A stretch of 64,000 nt of DNA, from assembly GCA_029817715.1 (NCBI GenBank), contig JARUPY010000534.1, forward strand, positions 4,342,501 to 4,406,500, written 5' to 3'. Within the stretch, counting starts at the first letter, position 1. Each line of letters begins with the position of its first letter. The notes beneath the pieces were generated by a model that did not search any database, had not been told where the DNA came from, and was given only the letters and a program-made list of their open reading frames with translations. Shown piece by piece: positions 1 through 11,900 of the stretch. Origin of the DNA: Melastoma dodecandrum (taxonomy: Eukaryota > Streptophyta > Magnoliopsida > Myrtales > Melastomataceae). A program made the position numbers and the translations under genes.

Positions 1-391
1 CCTTTCGTCGGAGGGAGGTTCGAGAAGCCAATGGACGGTTTCGAACTAATTCGGTTCGAATCGGGAAGTCTTAAACTCTTATCAATCCTACCTGAGCGCA
101 TCAATTAAGTGGGTTGTTAGGTGCTGCAAAATAACTTGGCTCAGCAATCTCGGATCAGTGGTGCAATTCGACGTGATTAACGTGTAGGGTGGGGGGGGAG
201 ATCAGGACAAAAGACAGCCGATCCAAATGTGAATGGGATTTTCTCTTTGTATATATATATATATGACGCGTACTCTTTGTGCACGACTAGACCACTTCCT
301 CTTGTGAGAAGATTAGTGTCCTTTTGGTTTTTTTTCCTTTTTCCTGTTTTATAAGTAATCAGTTTGTGGTTTTTAGCAAGATCCAAGAGTC
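1..391 (+). promoter_or_regulatory. Upstream region of the acyl-activating enzyme gene with TATA box
   Basis: This stretch holds no recognisable gene. A run of alternating TA (about 250-264) lies 128-142 bases before the first ATG at 392 and is the likely TATA box. The bases just before the ATG (AAGAGTC) are unremarkable. The promoter role is inferred from position. Confidence 0.45.
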
Positions 392-3304
392 ATGGAGGAT
401 GGTCTGGTGCAATGCTCCGGTAATTACGTCCCATTGACTCCGATCAGCTTCCTCGAGAGGGCCGCGTCCGTCTACGCCGAGAGGACCTCAGTCGTGTACG
501 GCGACGTCCGGTACACGTGGCGGGAGACGCACCGGAGGTGCCTCAGGCTCGCTTCTGCTCTCGTTCAACTCAACATCTCCACCGGCGATAGGGTAAGCAA
601 CCCCTGCTACCCTTGGCCTTCTTTCCTTCCTTTTTGGTGCATCCGGAGACCATCGTTCGGGGAGCATCTTCCACCTTTTCCGACGCGTACTTAGGTTTTC
701 AACATAGACAAACAAAATTCAGGGCACACTGAGACTTTCGTCTCGCTCGGTCATTTGTTTGGTTATAACCACGTTTGAGAAAAGCATCTTTTTTGTTTTT
801 GGGATTTGGTATAACTAGGAAGAGATTACTACACAGGAAAATGTTAAAATATAAAAAAGAAATCTACATAAAAATGTAATGAGTTTGTATACACATAGAT
901 AGATAGATAGATAATGAGTCTTGTAATAATATCATGGAAATTATGAAGTCGGGGAAGTAGAGAAACTCGACCATTAAGATGAGTAAGAGGTGCAGATAGA
1001 CCCGAAATTAATGGGGGGCCAATCACGTGGAAAGTGAGGTTGGTGGGGTCACATGAACTTGCATGGAAATTCATTCAATGCTCTTCCCTTACATAATTCT
1101 TTTAAAAAAATAGATTCTTGCATGTTTAAGTCGCCGGTGAGACGGATTGCACTAATAACTATAAAATAATGCAAAAAATTAGGAAATTAATTAGTCCATA
1201 AATTTTTCATGAAATAATTTTTTTTTTTTTTTTTTAAATGACGAGTTAAAGAGTCCGACGACATTCATGGTACGAAGCAGGCAAGCCAGGACTGCCAAAC
1301 AAAAAAAAACAAAAAAGTCATGCATTCTCACTATAGTCGGAAGGTGGAAATGAAGAGGTGGCGTGATTTTAAGTAGATTAGAATCCGGATTTACAACTGA
1401 AGTAAAATTATAAATAAGAGTTTTAAATTTTAGATAAATTTCAAAAGAAATTTTAAAAAAAATCGATGGAAACTTTTAATATACTGGATAGTAAAATAAT
1501 TTTTAATAATTTATTATGAAATAAATAAGTAAATTTACCTAGGAAAAGTGCCATAGAAGTTGCGAAAAGTTCGTTTGGCTTTTAGCGTGGAATTTTTTTT
1601 TCCTTTTTCATCTATGTAAACTATAATATATATATATAAATATATAATATATCAGCTTTTAAAATAATTACGGTCGTGGATAGAAAACGTTTTCCCCAAC
1701 ATTCCATTATATGAAAATACACTCTAGTATTTATTTTCTGTGTTGAATTCCTTCTCCTTCCGGAATGGAAGAAGGTTGGCGGCAATTAGTAATTTTTACA
1801 GCGGGGTGGGCGAGATGAAATTGCTTACTCTTTGTGCCACGGACAGGTTGCAGCCATCGCGCCTAACATCCCCGCGCTCTACGAGCTCCACTTTGGAGTT
1901 CCGATGGCCGGAGCGGTCCTTGCCCCCATGAACGTGATGCTTGACGAGCCTACCCTGGCTAGGCTGCTGAAGCAGTTGGGAGCCAAGTTGATTTTCGTCG
2001 ATCACTGCTACACTCGGCTCATATCGAGGGCGATCGATACCTTCTTCGAGGGAAGTCAGAAGCCTTCTGTGGTTGTAATACATGATCATCACGACGATCG
2101 GAGAGGTTACTCTTCGTCGACTAGGAATGGGAGTACGTATTTGGACTACGAGTCTTTGCTCGTGCCGGAGATAGGTGATTTCCGCGCAGTGCGTCCGACC
2201 GATGAGTGCGATCCCATTTCCGTGAGTTTCACCTCCGGCTCCACGGGAGTTCCAAAGGCTGTGGTCTACAGCCATAGGTCGGCCTACCTCAATTCGATAG
2301 CTGCTATATTCCGCTATGAAATAAGGGAGAGTCCGGTCTTCTTGTGGACGGTCGACATGTTCCGCTGCAACGGGTGGTGCTTCAGCTGGGCGATGGCCGC
2401 GGTCGGTGGCACGAACATTTGCCTCCGGGCCTTAACAGCGGAGGCCATATTCACCTCCATCGATCTCCATGGTGTCACCCACCTGTGCGGGAAGCCTGTC
2501 ATACTTACCATCATCTATGATTCTCTGCCTTCAGACCGAAAAACTCTCCCCCACAATGTGCAGATCACTGTTGCGGGCACATTCCCACCGGCAAACGTCG
2601 TCGAGAAGGTGGAGGAACTCGGGTTCCGCGTGAAACACGGGTATGGCATGACCGAACTCATGGGCCCCGCCATAGTCACCCCATGGAACCACAAATCATC
2701 GCTGAAGGACAATACACAGAATCGGATCCTTGAGACCGTCCATGGAACAATGATGGAAGGAGTCGACGTGATAGACCCGCGAACAATGCGGACGGTGCCA
2801 AGTGACGGCAGAACCCCAGGGGAGATCGTGTTCAGGGGAAACACTGTGATGATCGGGTACCTGAATGATCCGCAGGCGACGAGAGAAGCCTTTGGAATGG
2901 ACGGGTGGTATAGGACGGGGGACGTGGGAGTAATCAACGTGGACGGGCAAATAGAAATGAAGGACCGAGAAGAGGACGCCATAAGCCTAAACTACGGCAG
3001 CAAATCAAGTGACGCGCTCCTAAGCAGCATTGACGTAGAGAAGGTATTGCAGGCTAATCCCAAGGTAAGGGAGGCAGCCGTGGTCGGGGTCCGTAGGGGT
3101 GACAGTGAGGTAAAGGTTTGCGCGTTCGTGAAGCTGGAAGAAGGTGCTTGCTGCGGTGAGGAAGAGATTAAGGAATGGAGTGAGGAGGGATTAGGAGGAG
3201 TAAGCATGGCAATCGACAAGGTCTGGTTTGGGGATTTGCCTGTTAGTTGCACCGGGAAAGTTCAGAAGTCTGTGCTAAGGGAGAGAGCAGCCTATCTTTA
3301 TTAA
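392..3304 (+). CDS. Acyl-activating enzyme (AMP-forming acyl-CoA ligase, AAE1/benzoate-CoA ligase-like), divergent
   Basis: Two exons, 392-592 and 1847-3304, joined in phase 0 across a 1254-base GT-AG intron, give 552 residues. The start [15 protein letters not shown] is typical of plant AAE1/AAE7/BZO1-type enzymes, which link acyl acids to CoA through an acyl-AMP. The ATP loop TSGSTGVPK is near residue 197, GYGMTE near 333, GWYRTGD near 420 and the C-terminal lysine motif TGKVQK near 535. Oddities: the family motif usually read as MFHCNGW is MFRCNGW here; the hinge motif usually like KDxIISGGENIS is replaced by [19 protein letters not shown]; and the protein ends in AAYLY, without the SRL/SKL peroxisomal signal common in this clade. 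The frame is open throughout, so it may be a working paralogue with changed substrate or location, or a gene starting to decay. Exact substrate unknown. Confidence 0.85.
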
Positions 3305-4487
3305 GCTTTTGAAGTAGTGTTCTTTCCCCGGTGTATGGAAATTGAAATTTTATTAAGGTCGAAGTAGAGTAATTCTTCGTATATTATATCGGCTGAATAT
3401 AGTTATTTATTTTTATATTATAAAGTAACATGATAAAATATTTTGCACTTAAGCTTTTAGTGTAAAATTAATATAATGAGACTTTATATGATTTTAAGTT
3501 TATGTAAATTAAACTCCAATCATATATATGTGGGTATAATATATTATAGCATAACCCATGATATATTTTGTGGCATATCTCATATGTTGGTTCATTCATT
3601 GTCTGGCTTATACTCCAGTCCAATTCAAATGCAAGCTCAATATGACTTTAATATGCCTCTCTCTCATTGATACACAACCTGAAGAGCGAGGAGTATGTAC
3701 GTTGTTTCGATAGCGAAGTTCTCGAACATGTACACTGTTTCCGATTACGCTCATACTTAGTTTTCTCTCAGATTAGTGTTAGTATGTACTCAAAATTTGG
3801 GAAGTCGAACTGTTCAGTTTGTGATGCCCAGCAAAATCCTGATCTTACTCCCCCTGCTCATCACGGGATTTCCGCCGATTCGGCTTGTTTTTTGATCCCG
3901 CCATGATGCTGGTGCACGATGCAAGGGGTCCCTTTGGGAGGTTCAGGTGGCGAATAGTGAAGTGGTCGAGGGAGCCGAAGCTGGTTCATTGCATATCGCA
4001 AGGAAGGGAAGGTCATGTCCTCCAGGCTGCAGATGGATGATGGTGCCAGAGATATCGACAGGAATGTGGACAAAACATCCGGCAGTTTGTAGACGCCGCA
4101 GATCGTAAAGCTGAAATTCACCATTTCGGCCCCCCCGTGTGGTTGTGGTGGTGGCGAACGGTGTGTCAAATACAGGAAGGAGCGTGCCGACGAAAATGTC
4201 CCCGCAATCTGAGTGAGATGTGGCAAATTAAAAAGATAAGACTGAAACCTGCTGGACATTTGAATTGAAGGGAAGCCAACAACCAGCAACGGCTAAGTGA
4301 AAAGACGGCCGGGGGTATAGGCAAAATGTTTCCATCTCTTTCTTATAGACAAATATGAAAAAGAAGACGTTCTTTATTAAGGAGGGTTACTACACACATT
4401 TTTGTAAGTAGACGTTCTTTATTATTTCAATCTTCTTCAGCGGCGTTGCTTAGATCGAAACCAAAAGCTTGTCGTCATCAGCTGCCG
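3305..4487. other. Intergenic; one unrecognised minus-strand ORF
   Basis: The first 350 bases are AT-rich, probably the 3' UTR of the acyl-activating enzyme. A 142-codon minus-strand ORF lies at 3861-4289; it has no motif I recognise, and a GC-rich stretch alone could keep it open. A copy of 'tagacgttctttatta' occurs twice (about 4366-4380 and 4408-4423), a small direct repeat before the next gene. Confidence 0.3.
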
Positions 4488-5904
4488 ATGGCAAGGTCAA
4501 CCATGAACCCCGCAGACCCCCCGAACAGGGCCCCCCTCCTCCTTACCCTCATCTTCCCCCTGCTGCTCTCCGTACTCGCCGCCGCTTTCCTCTACCAGGA
4601 TGCCTCCTTCGCTCCTGCCCCCCTCCCCATGGATGCCATAGCCGGCCCTCCCGTGGCTGCCCCGGTTGTTCTCGGGGAGATGAGGAAGAGCTCTGAGTTT
4701 GTCCACCTCGAGGGTTGCCTCGGCCCCGAGGACGTCGCTTACGACCACGGCGAGAAGGTTATATACACTGGCTGCGCGGACGGCTGGATAAGGAAGGTCA
4801 GCGTGGAGGACTTGGTCCCTGAGAAGTGGGTTAACACTGGCGGGAGGCCCCTCGGCCTCGTGTTCGGGCTCCACGGCGAGGTCATCGTTGCCGACACCCT
4901 GTTGGTCCGTTCCCCCTTGCGATGGCTTTATCCTTCTACGAAAATCAATCTTCTGGCTTAAGTTTTTGTTTATGGTTTAGGGGCTCCTGAGCGTCACCAA
5001 GGATGGGAAGGTCGAGGTCTTGACGGATGAGGCGGAAGGGGTGAAGTTCAAGCTGACGGACGCGGCGGATGTTGCGGCCGAGGGCACCATATACTTCACC
5101 GACGCGACACACAAGTATAGCTTGCGTGACTGCACTTTAGACCTCCTCGAGGGGAGGCCAAATGGAAGGTTCCTTAGCTACGACCCCGTGACTAAAGAGA
5201 CTAAGGTGTTGGTTAGGGATATCTACTTCGCCAACGGCGTCGTTGTTTCGCCCGATCAGGAGTTTGTGGTTTACTGCGAGACCGTGATGTATGCTGTTAT
5301 CTCACGTTTCTTTATTTTGTATGGAGGCAGTCGGTCGTGGATAGCTTATGTTGATGGTGAGAAAATCGATGATACTTTCGCAGGAACCGGTGCAAGAAGT
5401 ATTACATCAAAGGGGAAAAGGAAGGAACTGTGGAGAACTTCATTGACCATTTGCCGGGCATGCCGGATAACATCCGATACGATGGAGAGGGCCACTATTG
5501 GATCGCCATACCGGTGGTGCGTTTCCTGTTCGTAACCTACTTATGTTGTCATAAGATTAGAACAGACATGAATGTCCTGCTCACTGCGATTCTTTTTTGT
5601 TAATGCAAACTGCGTGCAGGGAAGGTCTGCTGCTTGGGACCTGGCGCTAGGATCTCCGTTCCTACGGAGGATCCTTGGATTTCTGGAGAAGCACTCTCTC
5701 CGGCCGAAGATAGAGAGTGATTCCGGAGTCTTTGTGGTTGATTTGAAGGGAAACCCAGTTGCCCACTACTATGATCCTGGTTTCTCCATGATTTCTTCAG
5801 GCACGAAAATCGGGAATCAAGTTTACTGCGGCTCCCCAACAAATCCTTACATTGTATGCATGAACCTGACTGGGATTCTCCCCGGTGGATCATCCTCTGC
5901 TTAG
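4488..5904 (+). CDS. Strictosidine synthase-like protein (SSL, N6P beta-propeller family)
   Basis: Four exons (4488-4904, 4981-5288, 5384 to about 5516, 5620-5904) give about 380 residues, the usual length for plant SSL4-7 proteins. A hydrophobic N-terminal segment ([22 protein letters not shown]) should act as signal or membrane anchor to the ER/vacuole system. Family landmarks: [71 protein letters not shown] and PVAHYYDPG. The aromatic-rich catalytic environment of true strictosidine synthases is not evident, and SSL enzymes of this group are not expected to make strictosidine; a hydrolase or defence role is proposed for relatives. The start ATG 4488 is followed by a second ATG at 4503. Introns are short (76, 95 and about 103 bases). 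The third donor could be GTG|GTGCGT or CCG|GTGGTG, changing one residue. Confidence 0.88.
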
Positions 5905-6829
5905 ACTTACCTTCGAACCTGCCCTGCGCTGCTGTATCTGACTCTGCTGTCAAAACCTGTTGGGGCACAACTATAGGAATAACAAACTCATAAATCAATG
6001 TCTATGCAGACTCCTGTATGCTTTCCCAGCTTTCTTTTTTCATCATTACCAGCATGATTGATTTTGATCCCATGAAATGGTCCAAATCTGGAAAGCACCT
6101 GCCCAGGAAGTGAGGCAATCCTGGGTTTCTGTAGGCTGTCCCTGGAACTCCTAAAGCAGTTTGGTTCATCTTGAATAAATTGCAGGGGATCTCTCAGGTT
6201 CTGCTCCTGGGTTTCTTTGCCTTACCGGGGTTCCTTCTCCACTCAATCATTCTTTTTCCCTTTGCTTTTGGGTCCAACTGCCATTGGCGTCATGATTGCG
6301 CTAGAATCCAACAGGGGAGAAAGTGAGATGCAGTAAAGGTCAAGGCAGAAAAGGTCCAACTGCATGCGTCAATGGTGGGGCTGGGGAGGCCTTGACGATC
6401 TTAGGACAGGAAATCAAACATGGAATGGAAATAGTTTCACGTGATTGATTTCTTTGGTTGGTGAGCACCGGAGTTTCCTTCCGATTGAAAATATTATGTG
6501 AAATAACTATTTCAATCTCTTAAAGGGAGGAGGTCTTTCAAACACCGATTTCGAGTTTTGAGCCAATTCCCCAAAGCCAAGATCTAAAGCACGTACTTGG
6601 TTCATCCAGAGAAAGGAACCCGATGAGAAGAAAATCTCTACTTAATTTCATTCTTAATGGAACCAAAAACAAAGGTAGAGCGATGAACAATAATCAACCA
6701 ACGTCACAAAATGATAATTTCCGACTCCCTCCCTTCAGAACCCACACGGCAAAAATTGGACAGCGAACTGAAGATGTTAAGACAACATAACAAAAGATCT
6801 CTTGATGAGCTCCTCCAGAGTTTCGCCAC
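5905..6829. other. Convergent 3' regions of SSL and PSAT1
   Basis: No gene is seen. Two genes end towards each other here. An AATAAA in 'cttgaataaattgcagg' near 6173 is a plausible poly(A) signal for the plus-strand SSL gene. The minus-strand gene's 3' UTR should occupy the right end. Confidence 0.4.
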
Positions 6830-8071
6830 TCATCCATGCCTGGCCTGGAAATCCTTCATGAATCCGACCAGCTTCTCCACGCCAGCATAGGGCATCGCGT
6901 TGTATATTGAAGCCCTCATGCCACCGACAGACCTATGTCCTTTCAGCTGAACCATCCCTTCCCTTTCTGCCTCCTTGATGAAATCTCCCTCCAACTCGCT
7001 CTTCTCCAATGTAAACGGCACGTTCATCAGCGACCTCACCGACTTCTCCACCGGGCACCTGTAGAACCCTTTACTCTCGTCAATGGCCCGGTAAAGCAAA
7101 TCAGCCTTCTTCTTGTTCATCTTCTTGACACCGGCCAACCCACCTAACTCCAACAAGTGCTCGAACACCAACCCGCACATGTAAATCCCGTAACATGGCG
7201 GGGTGTTGTACAGGCTCTTGTTCTCGTGATGGATCTTGTAATCCAGCATTATAGGGGTGATCCCCTGAGCGTTGCCGATCAAGTCCTTCCTGATGATCAC
7301 CATCGTCACCCCAGATGGGCCAACATTCTTCTGCGCACCTGCATAGATGATCCCAAACTTCGAAACATCGACGGGCTTTGAGCAGAAGTTGGAGGACATG
7401 TCGGCAACCAAGATCCCGCCTTTGTTCTTAGGGACAGGGTAATCCTTAAACTCGACCCCGTGGATCGTCTCGTTGGCGCAAATATGGAGGTAAGTAGCAT
7501 CCGGGTTCTGCTCCAGATCGTCGAAATTAGGGATCTTGACGTACTTATCAGCCTTACCTGACCAGATCACCTTAGGGGAGCAAAACCTTTGGGCTTCCTT
7601 GAAGGCCTTGTCACTCCAGGATCCGGTGACGACGTAATCCGCGGTGTCCTCAGAAGATCCGCAGAGATTAAGTGGCACGGAGGAGAACTGGGAGGTAGCG
7701 CCGCCCTGGAGGAAGAGGACGGAGTACGAATCGGGGATGTCGAGGAGGGCCCGGAGATCCGACTCGGCCTTCTGGATGATGGAGAGGAAGTGCTTCCCCC
7801 TGTGGCTCATCTCCATGACGCTCATCCCAGATCCTTGGTAATCGTAGAGCTCGGATTGGGCCTTCAGGAGGACGGGCTCAGGGAGGGTGGCGGGACCCGC
7901 GGCAAAGTTGAAGAGCCGGGTGGAGGAAGCCGTCGGGGGAGTGGCAGCCGCCGTCTGGGTGGCGGCGGTGCATCGGACGGTGAAGGGCCGGGGGGAGAGG
8001 ATGCGTGTGGGTTTGTGGCGGTTGAGGAGGAGGGAATTGGGGGTGGTGGTTGCGGCGGCGGCGGCGGACAT
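6830..8071 (-). CDS. PSAT1: Phosphoserine aminotransferase, plastidial
   Basis: A single exon of 413 codons. It transfers an amino group from glutamate to 3-phosphohydroxypyruvate, the second step of the phosphorylated serine pathway in plastids, with pyridoxal phosphate. The mature part begins near [60 protein letters not shown] and the PLP-lysine motif [12 protein letters not shown] follow, and the C-terminus has [17 protein letters not shown]. The first 50 or so residues are rich in Ala, Thr, Ser and Arg, fitting a chloroplast transit peptide. I chose ATG 8071: the frame stays open further upstream to 8182, but that part contains the TATA box and begins only with TTG. Length and motifs match plant PSAT. 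Confidence 0.97.
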   Translation of the reverse strand: MSAAAAATTTPNSLLLNRHKPTRILSPRPFTVRCTAATQTAAATPPTASSTRLFNFAAGPATLPEPVLLKAQSELYDYQGSGMSVMEMSHRGKHFLSIIQKAESDLRALLDIPDSYSVLFLQGGATSQFSSVPLNLCGSSEDTADYVVTGSWSDKAFKEAQRFCSPKVIWSGKADKYVKIPNFDDLEQNPDATYLHICANETIHGVEFKDYPVPKNKGGILVADMSSNFCSKPVDVSKFGIIYAGAQKNVGPSGVTMVIIRKDLIGNAQGITPIMLDYKIHHENKSLYNTPPCYGIYMCGLVFEHLLELGGLAGVKKMNKKKADLLYRAIDESKGFYRCPVEKSVRSLMNVPFTLEKSELEGDFIKEAEREGMVQLKGHRSVGGMRASIYNAMPYAGVEKLVGFMKDFQARHG

Positions 8072-8905
8072 GGTGGCAGGGACGAAGGCGGCTGCTGGGA
8101 GTGGTTGATGGAGGAGGAGGAGGAGGGTATTTGGTGGGAGATGCGAATACGGGCCGGGGGGATGAAATTTATATATAGTCAAGCGAACAAGACAGAGGAA
8201 AGATATATATACGTATATATATTTTTTAAATTTTGTCCCTTCCGGTGTTAAGGTTTTCTGTAAGAATTTTAAGACCCATTCATCGGTTGGAGGGGAGGGG
8301 GTTGGTGTGGTTGGAGGATGATGATGATTTTGCTTTGTTTTTTGTTTTTATTTTTCTTCTTCCCTAATTTGTAAATTATAACTCATCCCATATCCAAATT
8401 TCAAATAGAATGTAAAGGTGAAAAAGGGGGTTGATCCCTTTCTATGGCTGACTAGTCATCTGATGTAAGAAGCGAATCTGACTAGTCAGAGTTCAAATTG
8501 GAATTGAAGGCTTTCATCAGCATGAGTCAGATACAAGACAAAACTCAACATCCAAGCCCCATGCATCACCACCACCGTCACCTGTTGAGCCACTTACAAA
8601 ATGCATAACCGTGCCACTGTTGTTGATCAAGTATTGGTAACTTTGAGCTCGATTTCGCTGTTCATGTCAAGCTTCTTCGTCCTGAGTTACAATCCATGGA
8701 CAAACTAGTGACGCCAAAGTTACAATCTCTGCCTTTGGAGACATATCGAGCATCTGCATGTAATATGTGAAGTCAGACATTGCCCCGTCCCACTTGAATG
8801 GAGGTTCAACAGAATGAAATACATAGAAGAAACTTAACATGAATGAATACATACCAAGGTGGTTCACCTCACTAAACATCTGGGAAGCCTACAAAATTGT
8901 TGACA
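8072..8905. other. PSAT1 5' region and 3' region of the poly(A) polymerase gene
   Basis: Both flanking genes are on the minus strand, so this interval holds the PSAT1 promoter and leader (left) and the 3' UTR of the next gene (right). A 70-codon minus ORF at 8667-8879 has no recognisable content and probably lies in that 3' UTR. Confidence 0.45.
8168..8177 (-). promoter_or_regulatory. TATA box of PSAT1
   Basis: On the minus strand the sequence reads TATATATAAA, about 100 bases before the PSAT1 ATG at 8071. A good plant TATA match at a plausible distance. Its place inside the open frame upstream of the ATG argues that the shorter start is real. Confidence 0.6.
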
Positions 8906-11900
8906 TCACCTGAAGATATCAGATAGAAGGGGGTTAGTGTTCGCTTTAGCAGTCTCCCGTTGCTTTCGTCGATCAGATTTCTTGTTTGCACCGGCTTTGT
9001 TCCGTGAGGACTTTTCCCTCTTATTTGTGCTTTTCCTTACTGAATTGCTACAGAGGGTGTCCTGCTGCTTTTCAGATATAGAGCAATCCAAAACGCTCTT
9101 CCTTTCCTCCTCGCTGACAGAATTTGGATTCTCATCATGTGTTTCAGGAACTGAGCTAACAATTTTAGCTGATCTCTTAACCTTGACAACCTTTGGCTTC
9201 TTGGATTCAGTCTTCTCCTCAGAAGAGCTCCTCTTGCATAGTTTCAACTTTTTCGGTTTATTGGTAACTTCTATCGGCAATACATTGTTTGATGTTTTCT
9301 GAGAAATCTCCATCTCATTCTTCGACTGTTCTTCAGCTAACAAAGTAGAAGGAGCCATCCTTTTATTCTTCTTGTTAACCAACACATGTTCTTTCCATAA
9401 GTTATGCATATTACCCTCTTCAACATTGTTGTTCTTACCCTCGCCTTGCAAGACTCCATCATTCAGTGTGTCTAATATAATCTTGCCAAGAGTAAACCTC
9501 GTTTCAGGAAGAAAACCCTTTCCCAGTAAACAGTAATCGATTTCAAAGCTCTTCCTTTTAGTGTTGAAAGATTCGACATCATTCACCAGAGGTTGGAAAA
9601 TTGCCCCCACATCTTTTGCGACCTTCTTGGAAATGAGTACCTACATAATGACGATACATGGAAGAGATCAAAATGAATGCTAATAATACCCATGACATGG
9701 AGAATTTCAGGACAAGAAAATGCGTGCAAGATGGAATACTTCGTGAAATTGAAGTACAAGGAATACTTTTGTTATTATCTTTCTGTCCTTTTTGTTTTTG
9801 ATAAGTTAACCATTTACTTGTTGAATCTGGAAATGAGAGAAGACTGCAAAACTTTATACATAAGCCAAAAATGCACAGCAGTTTTTGACAAAAGCTGAAT
9901 GTTATCTAAACCAAATAGAAGGTAGCACATAAATTGCAAGCAAAGAGTGCATGCATGCGCGAGAAAGTGACGAGAATAGAGAAATCTAAGAACCTTTTAC
10001 AGTTAATTCTGACCATATTAGGGAACACGCAAAAATGAATCCGCAGAAACTAACCAAGCCTGAAGAGGGAATGTTAGGACATTCGAATATAAAATCTTCA
10101 TCACTTAAAATAGCTGCATATTCTTGTGCTTGAGAAGCCAAGTCGCTCACTCTTTCAGCAAGTTCTGCCATATCAAAACTAGATGACCCAGGGGTTTCCG
10201 GCACAAATTCAACTTGTTCTCCAGCATGTCTTATCGCAAATTCGACCCCTTCCTTCCATTGTCCATGATAAAGAACTGACGCGAATGCCCAAATGACCAA
10301 GGCATCTTGAGAGTGGTTCACCAGGGCCAGATGGAACGCTACAATACTTACCCTATTGTTGGAAAGTAAGATCAGATAGAATAGAGACAATATTGAGAAT
10401 AAGACAAGTAAGAATCAACATCACCCAAACAAATTGCCAATGATAACTTACCACAAGGTAGAGTTACAAGGTCGGTCACAAGATATCCTTTTGTCCAAAT
10501 TAGAGATTAGTTTCTGCCAGACACAAATTCACGGGTTCAGAAATAATAACAATGGCCACATCCAATTTCACCTCAGAAACTCAGATTACCAGAGACCATT
10601 AAAAAAAGCAAGGCAATATATCTCAGACATGGGTATCAACTGCAACTTTATCAATTGGGGCTTTGATTTACTCTTAGATGCAATGCAGGACAGATTTTAC
10701 ACAAGTTACTCTTCCGAGTAGACCCAAGGTTATCTTACACCCGAGAGCGCGAGGATCTGTTATTTTTTATGAAAATGATACAATGGAAAAGGAAAAATTG
10801 TTCCAAAAGTTTTGCACCCAGAAATTGTAGAATCCATACCACTAACATCGAGGAGCTTTGAGCAGGCTTCGCGCTAGTATTGTCACATAGGTATGCTACC
10901 TGACAACAAGAATTTCCGCCAAGATTAATTAGAACTTCAAACACAATTTCTATCATGCAAAAGCCAAATGAATGTCCATACTTGAAATGGAAGTAAAACT
11001 TCAAGCAGCCCATATTTCTTTAGCATTAAGAGCGAGGGCAGAGCAGCTCCATAGCACATCATATAATTTAGCTCCATCATTAATCTGGCCTGAGAAATGA
11101 TGTCAAAATAAGTCAATCAACTAAAAGAACTGGATTAAGATGCTTCAACAGTAAAAGACTAAGCCAACAATTTTGCAAGTTTAAGTGGAAGAACGAATTA
11201 CAATAAGAAAGACAGTGAATGATCAATGTGCACAAATTAGGCATGCTATTTCAGGCAAAGCACAATCAGCTATATCAGAAGGGAAGGGAAACGAGTAGTG
11301 GACAAAAAGGCCGAGATGGCAATCCGACTGGAGGAAGCTTTTGCTAGGTTTTAATGTCTCCATATTCTATCTTTGATCGTTTGCATAAGTATATCCCCTC
11401 AGTGGACGAGCGTCAGGATTGTATTTGAGACTATGTTTGCTATTACCTAATGACTTACGTTACCAAATAAATAAATGAAAAAGAAGTGCTATCTCTCCAT
11501 GACCCTATCATTTTATGAATACCTTACTCAAAGAAATAACTGCAGGTAAGAAGCCCTCAATTGCATCTTCGATTTCCTTCGTCAATCTTAATCCCAGACG
11601 AGCAGCGATTCTCAACCCACGCAAGACAATAGCTGTACATAACACAGAATCCAGACGTGAGAGTTTTTATTATTCAGTTAAAATTTGAACTTCACTCTTT
11701 TAAGAACCAAGACTGAGTAATGCATACCACAGTCCTCTTTAAAGGACAATCTAGCAGGAAGCAGTGTCCTCAGCTGGGTTGGAGGCATAGGAAGTATAAA
11801 GTTAATAAGAAATCAAACTAAGATGAAACAATTCATCACGAGCAATGCTACTGAGAAGGTTTAAAGTCACCGTCAAAGATCTTAAATCTTCCATCCCATT

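Noticed and set aside
1796..2275. 159-codon minus-strand ORF
   Set aside because: It is antisense to the acyl-activating enzyme exon and shows no family motif.
3861..4289. 142-codon minus-strand ORF as a gene
   Set aside because: No domain, no clear promoter, and alternative frames are similarly open; kept only as a note.
8072..8182. Longer PSAT1 start at 8182
   Set aside because: It begins with TTG, and the extension includes the TATA box; ATG 8071 gives a normal transit peptide.
7589..8251. 220-codon plus-strand ORF rich in Gly and Glu
   Set aside because: It is the antisense of the PSAT1 gene, kept open by GC-rich codons of the transit peptide region.
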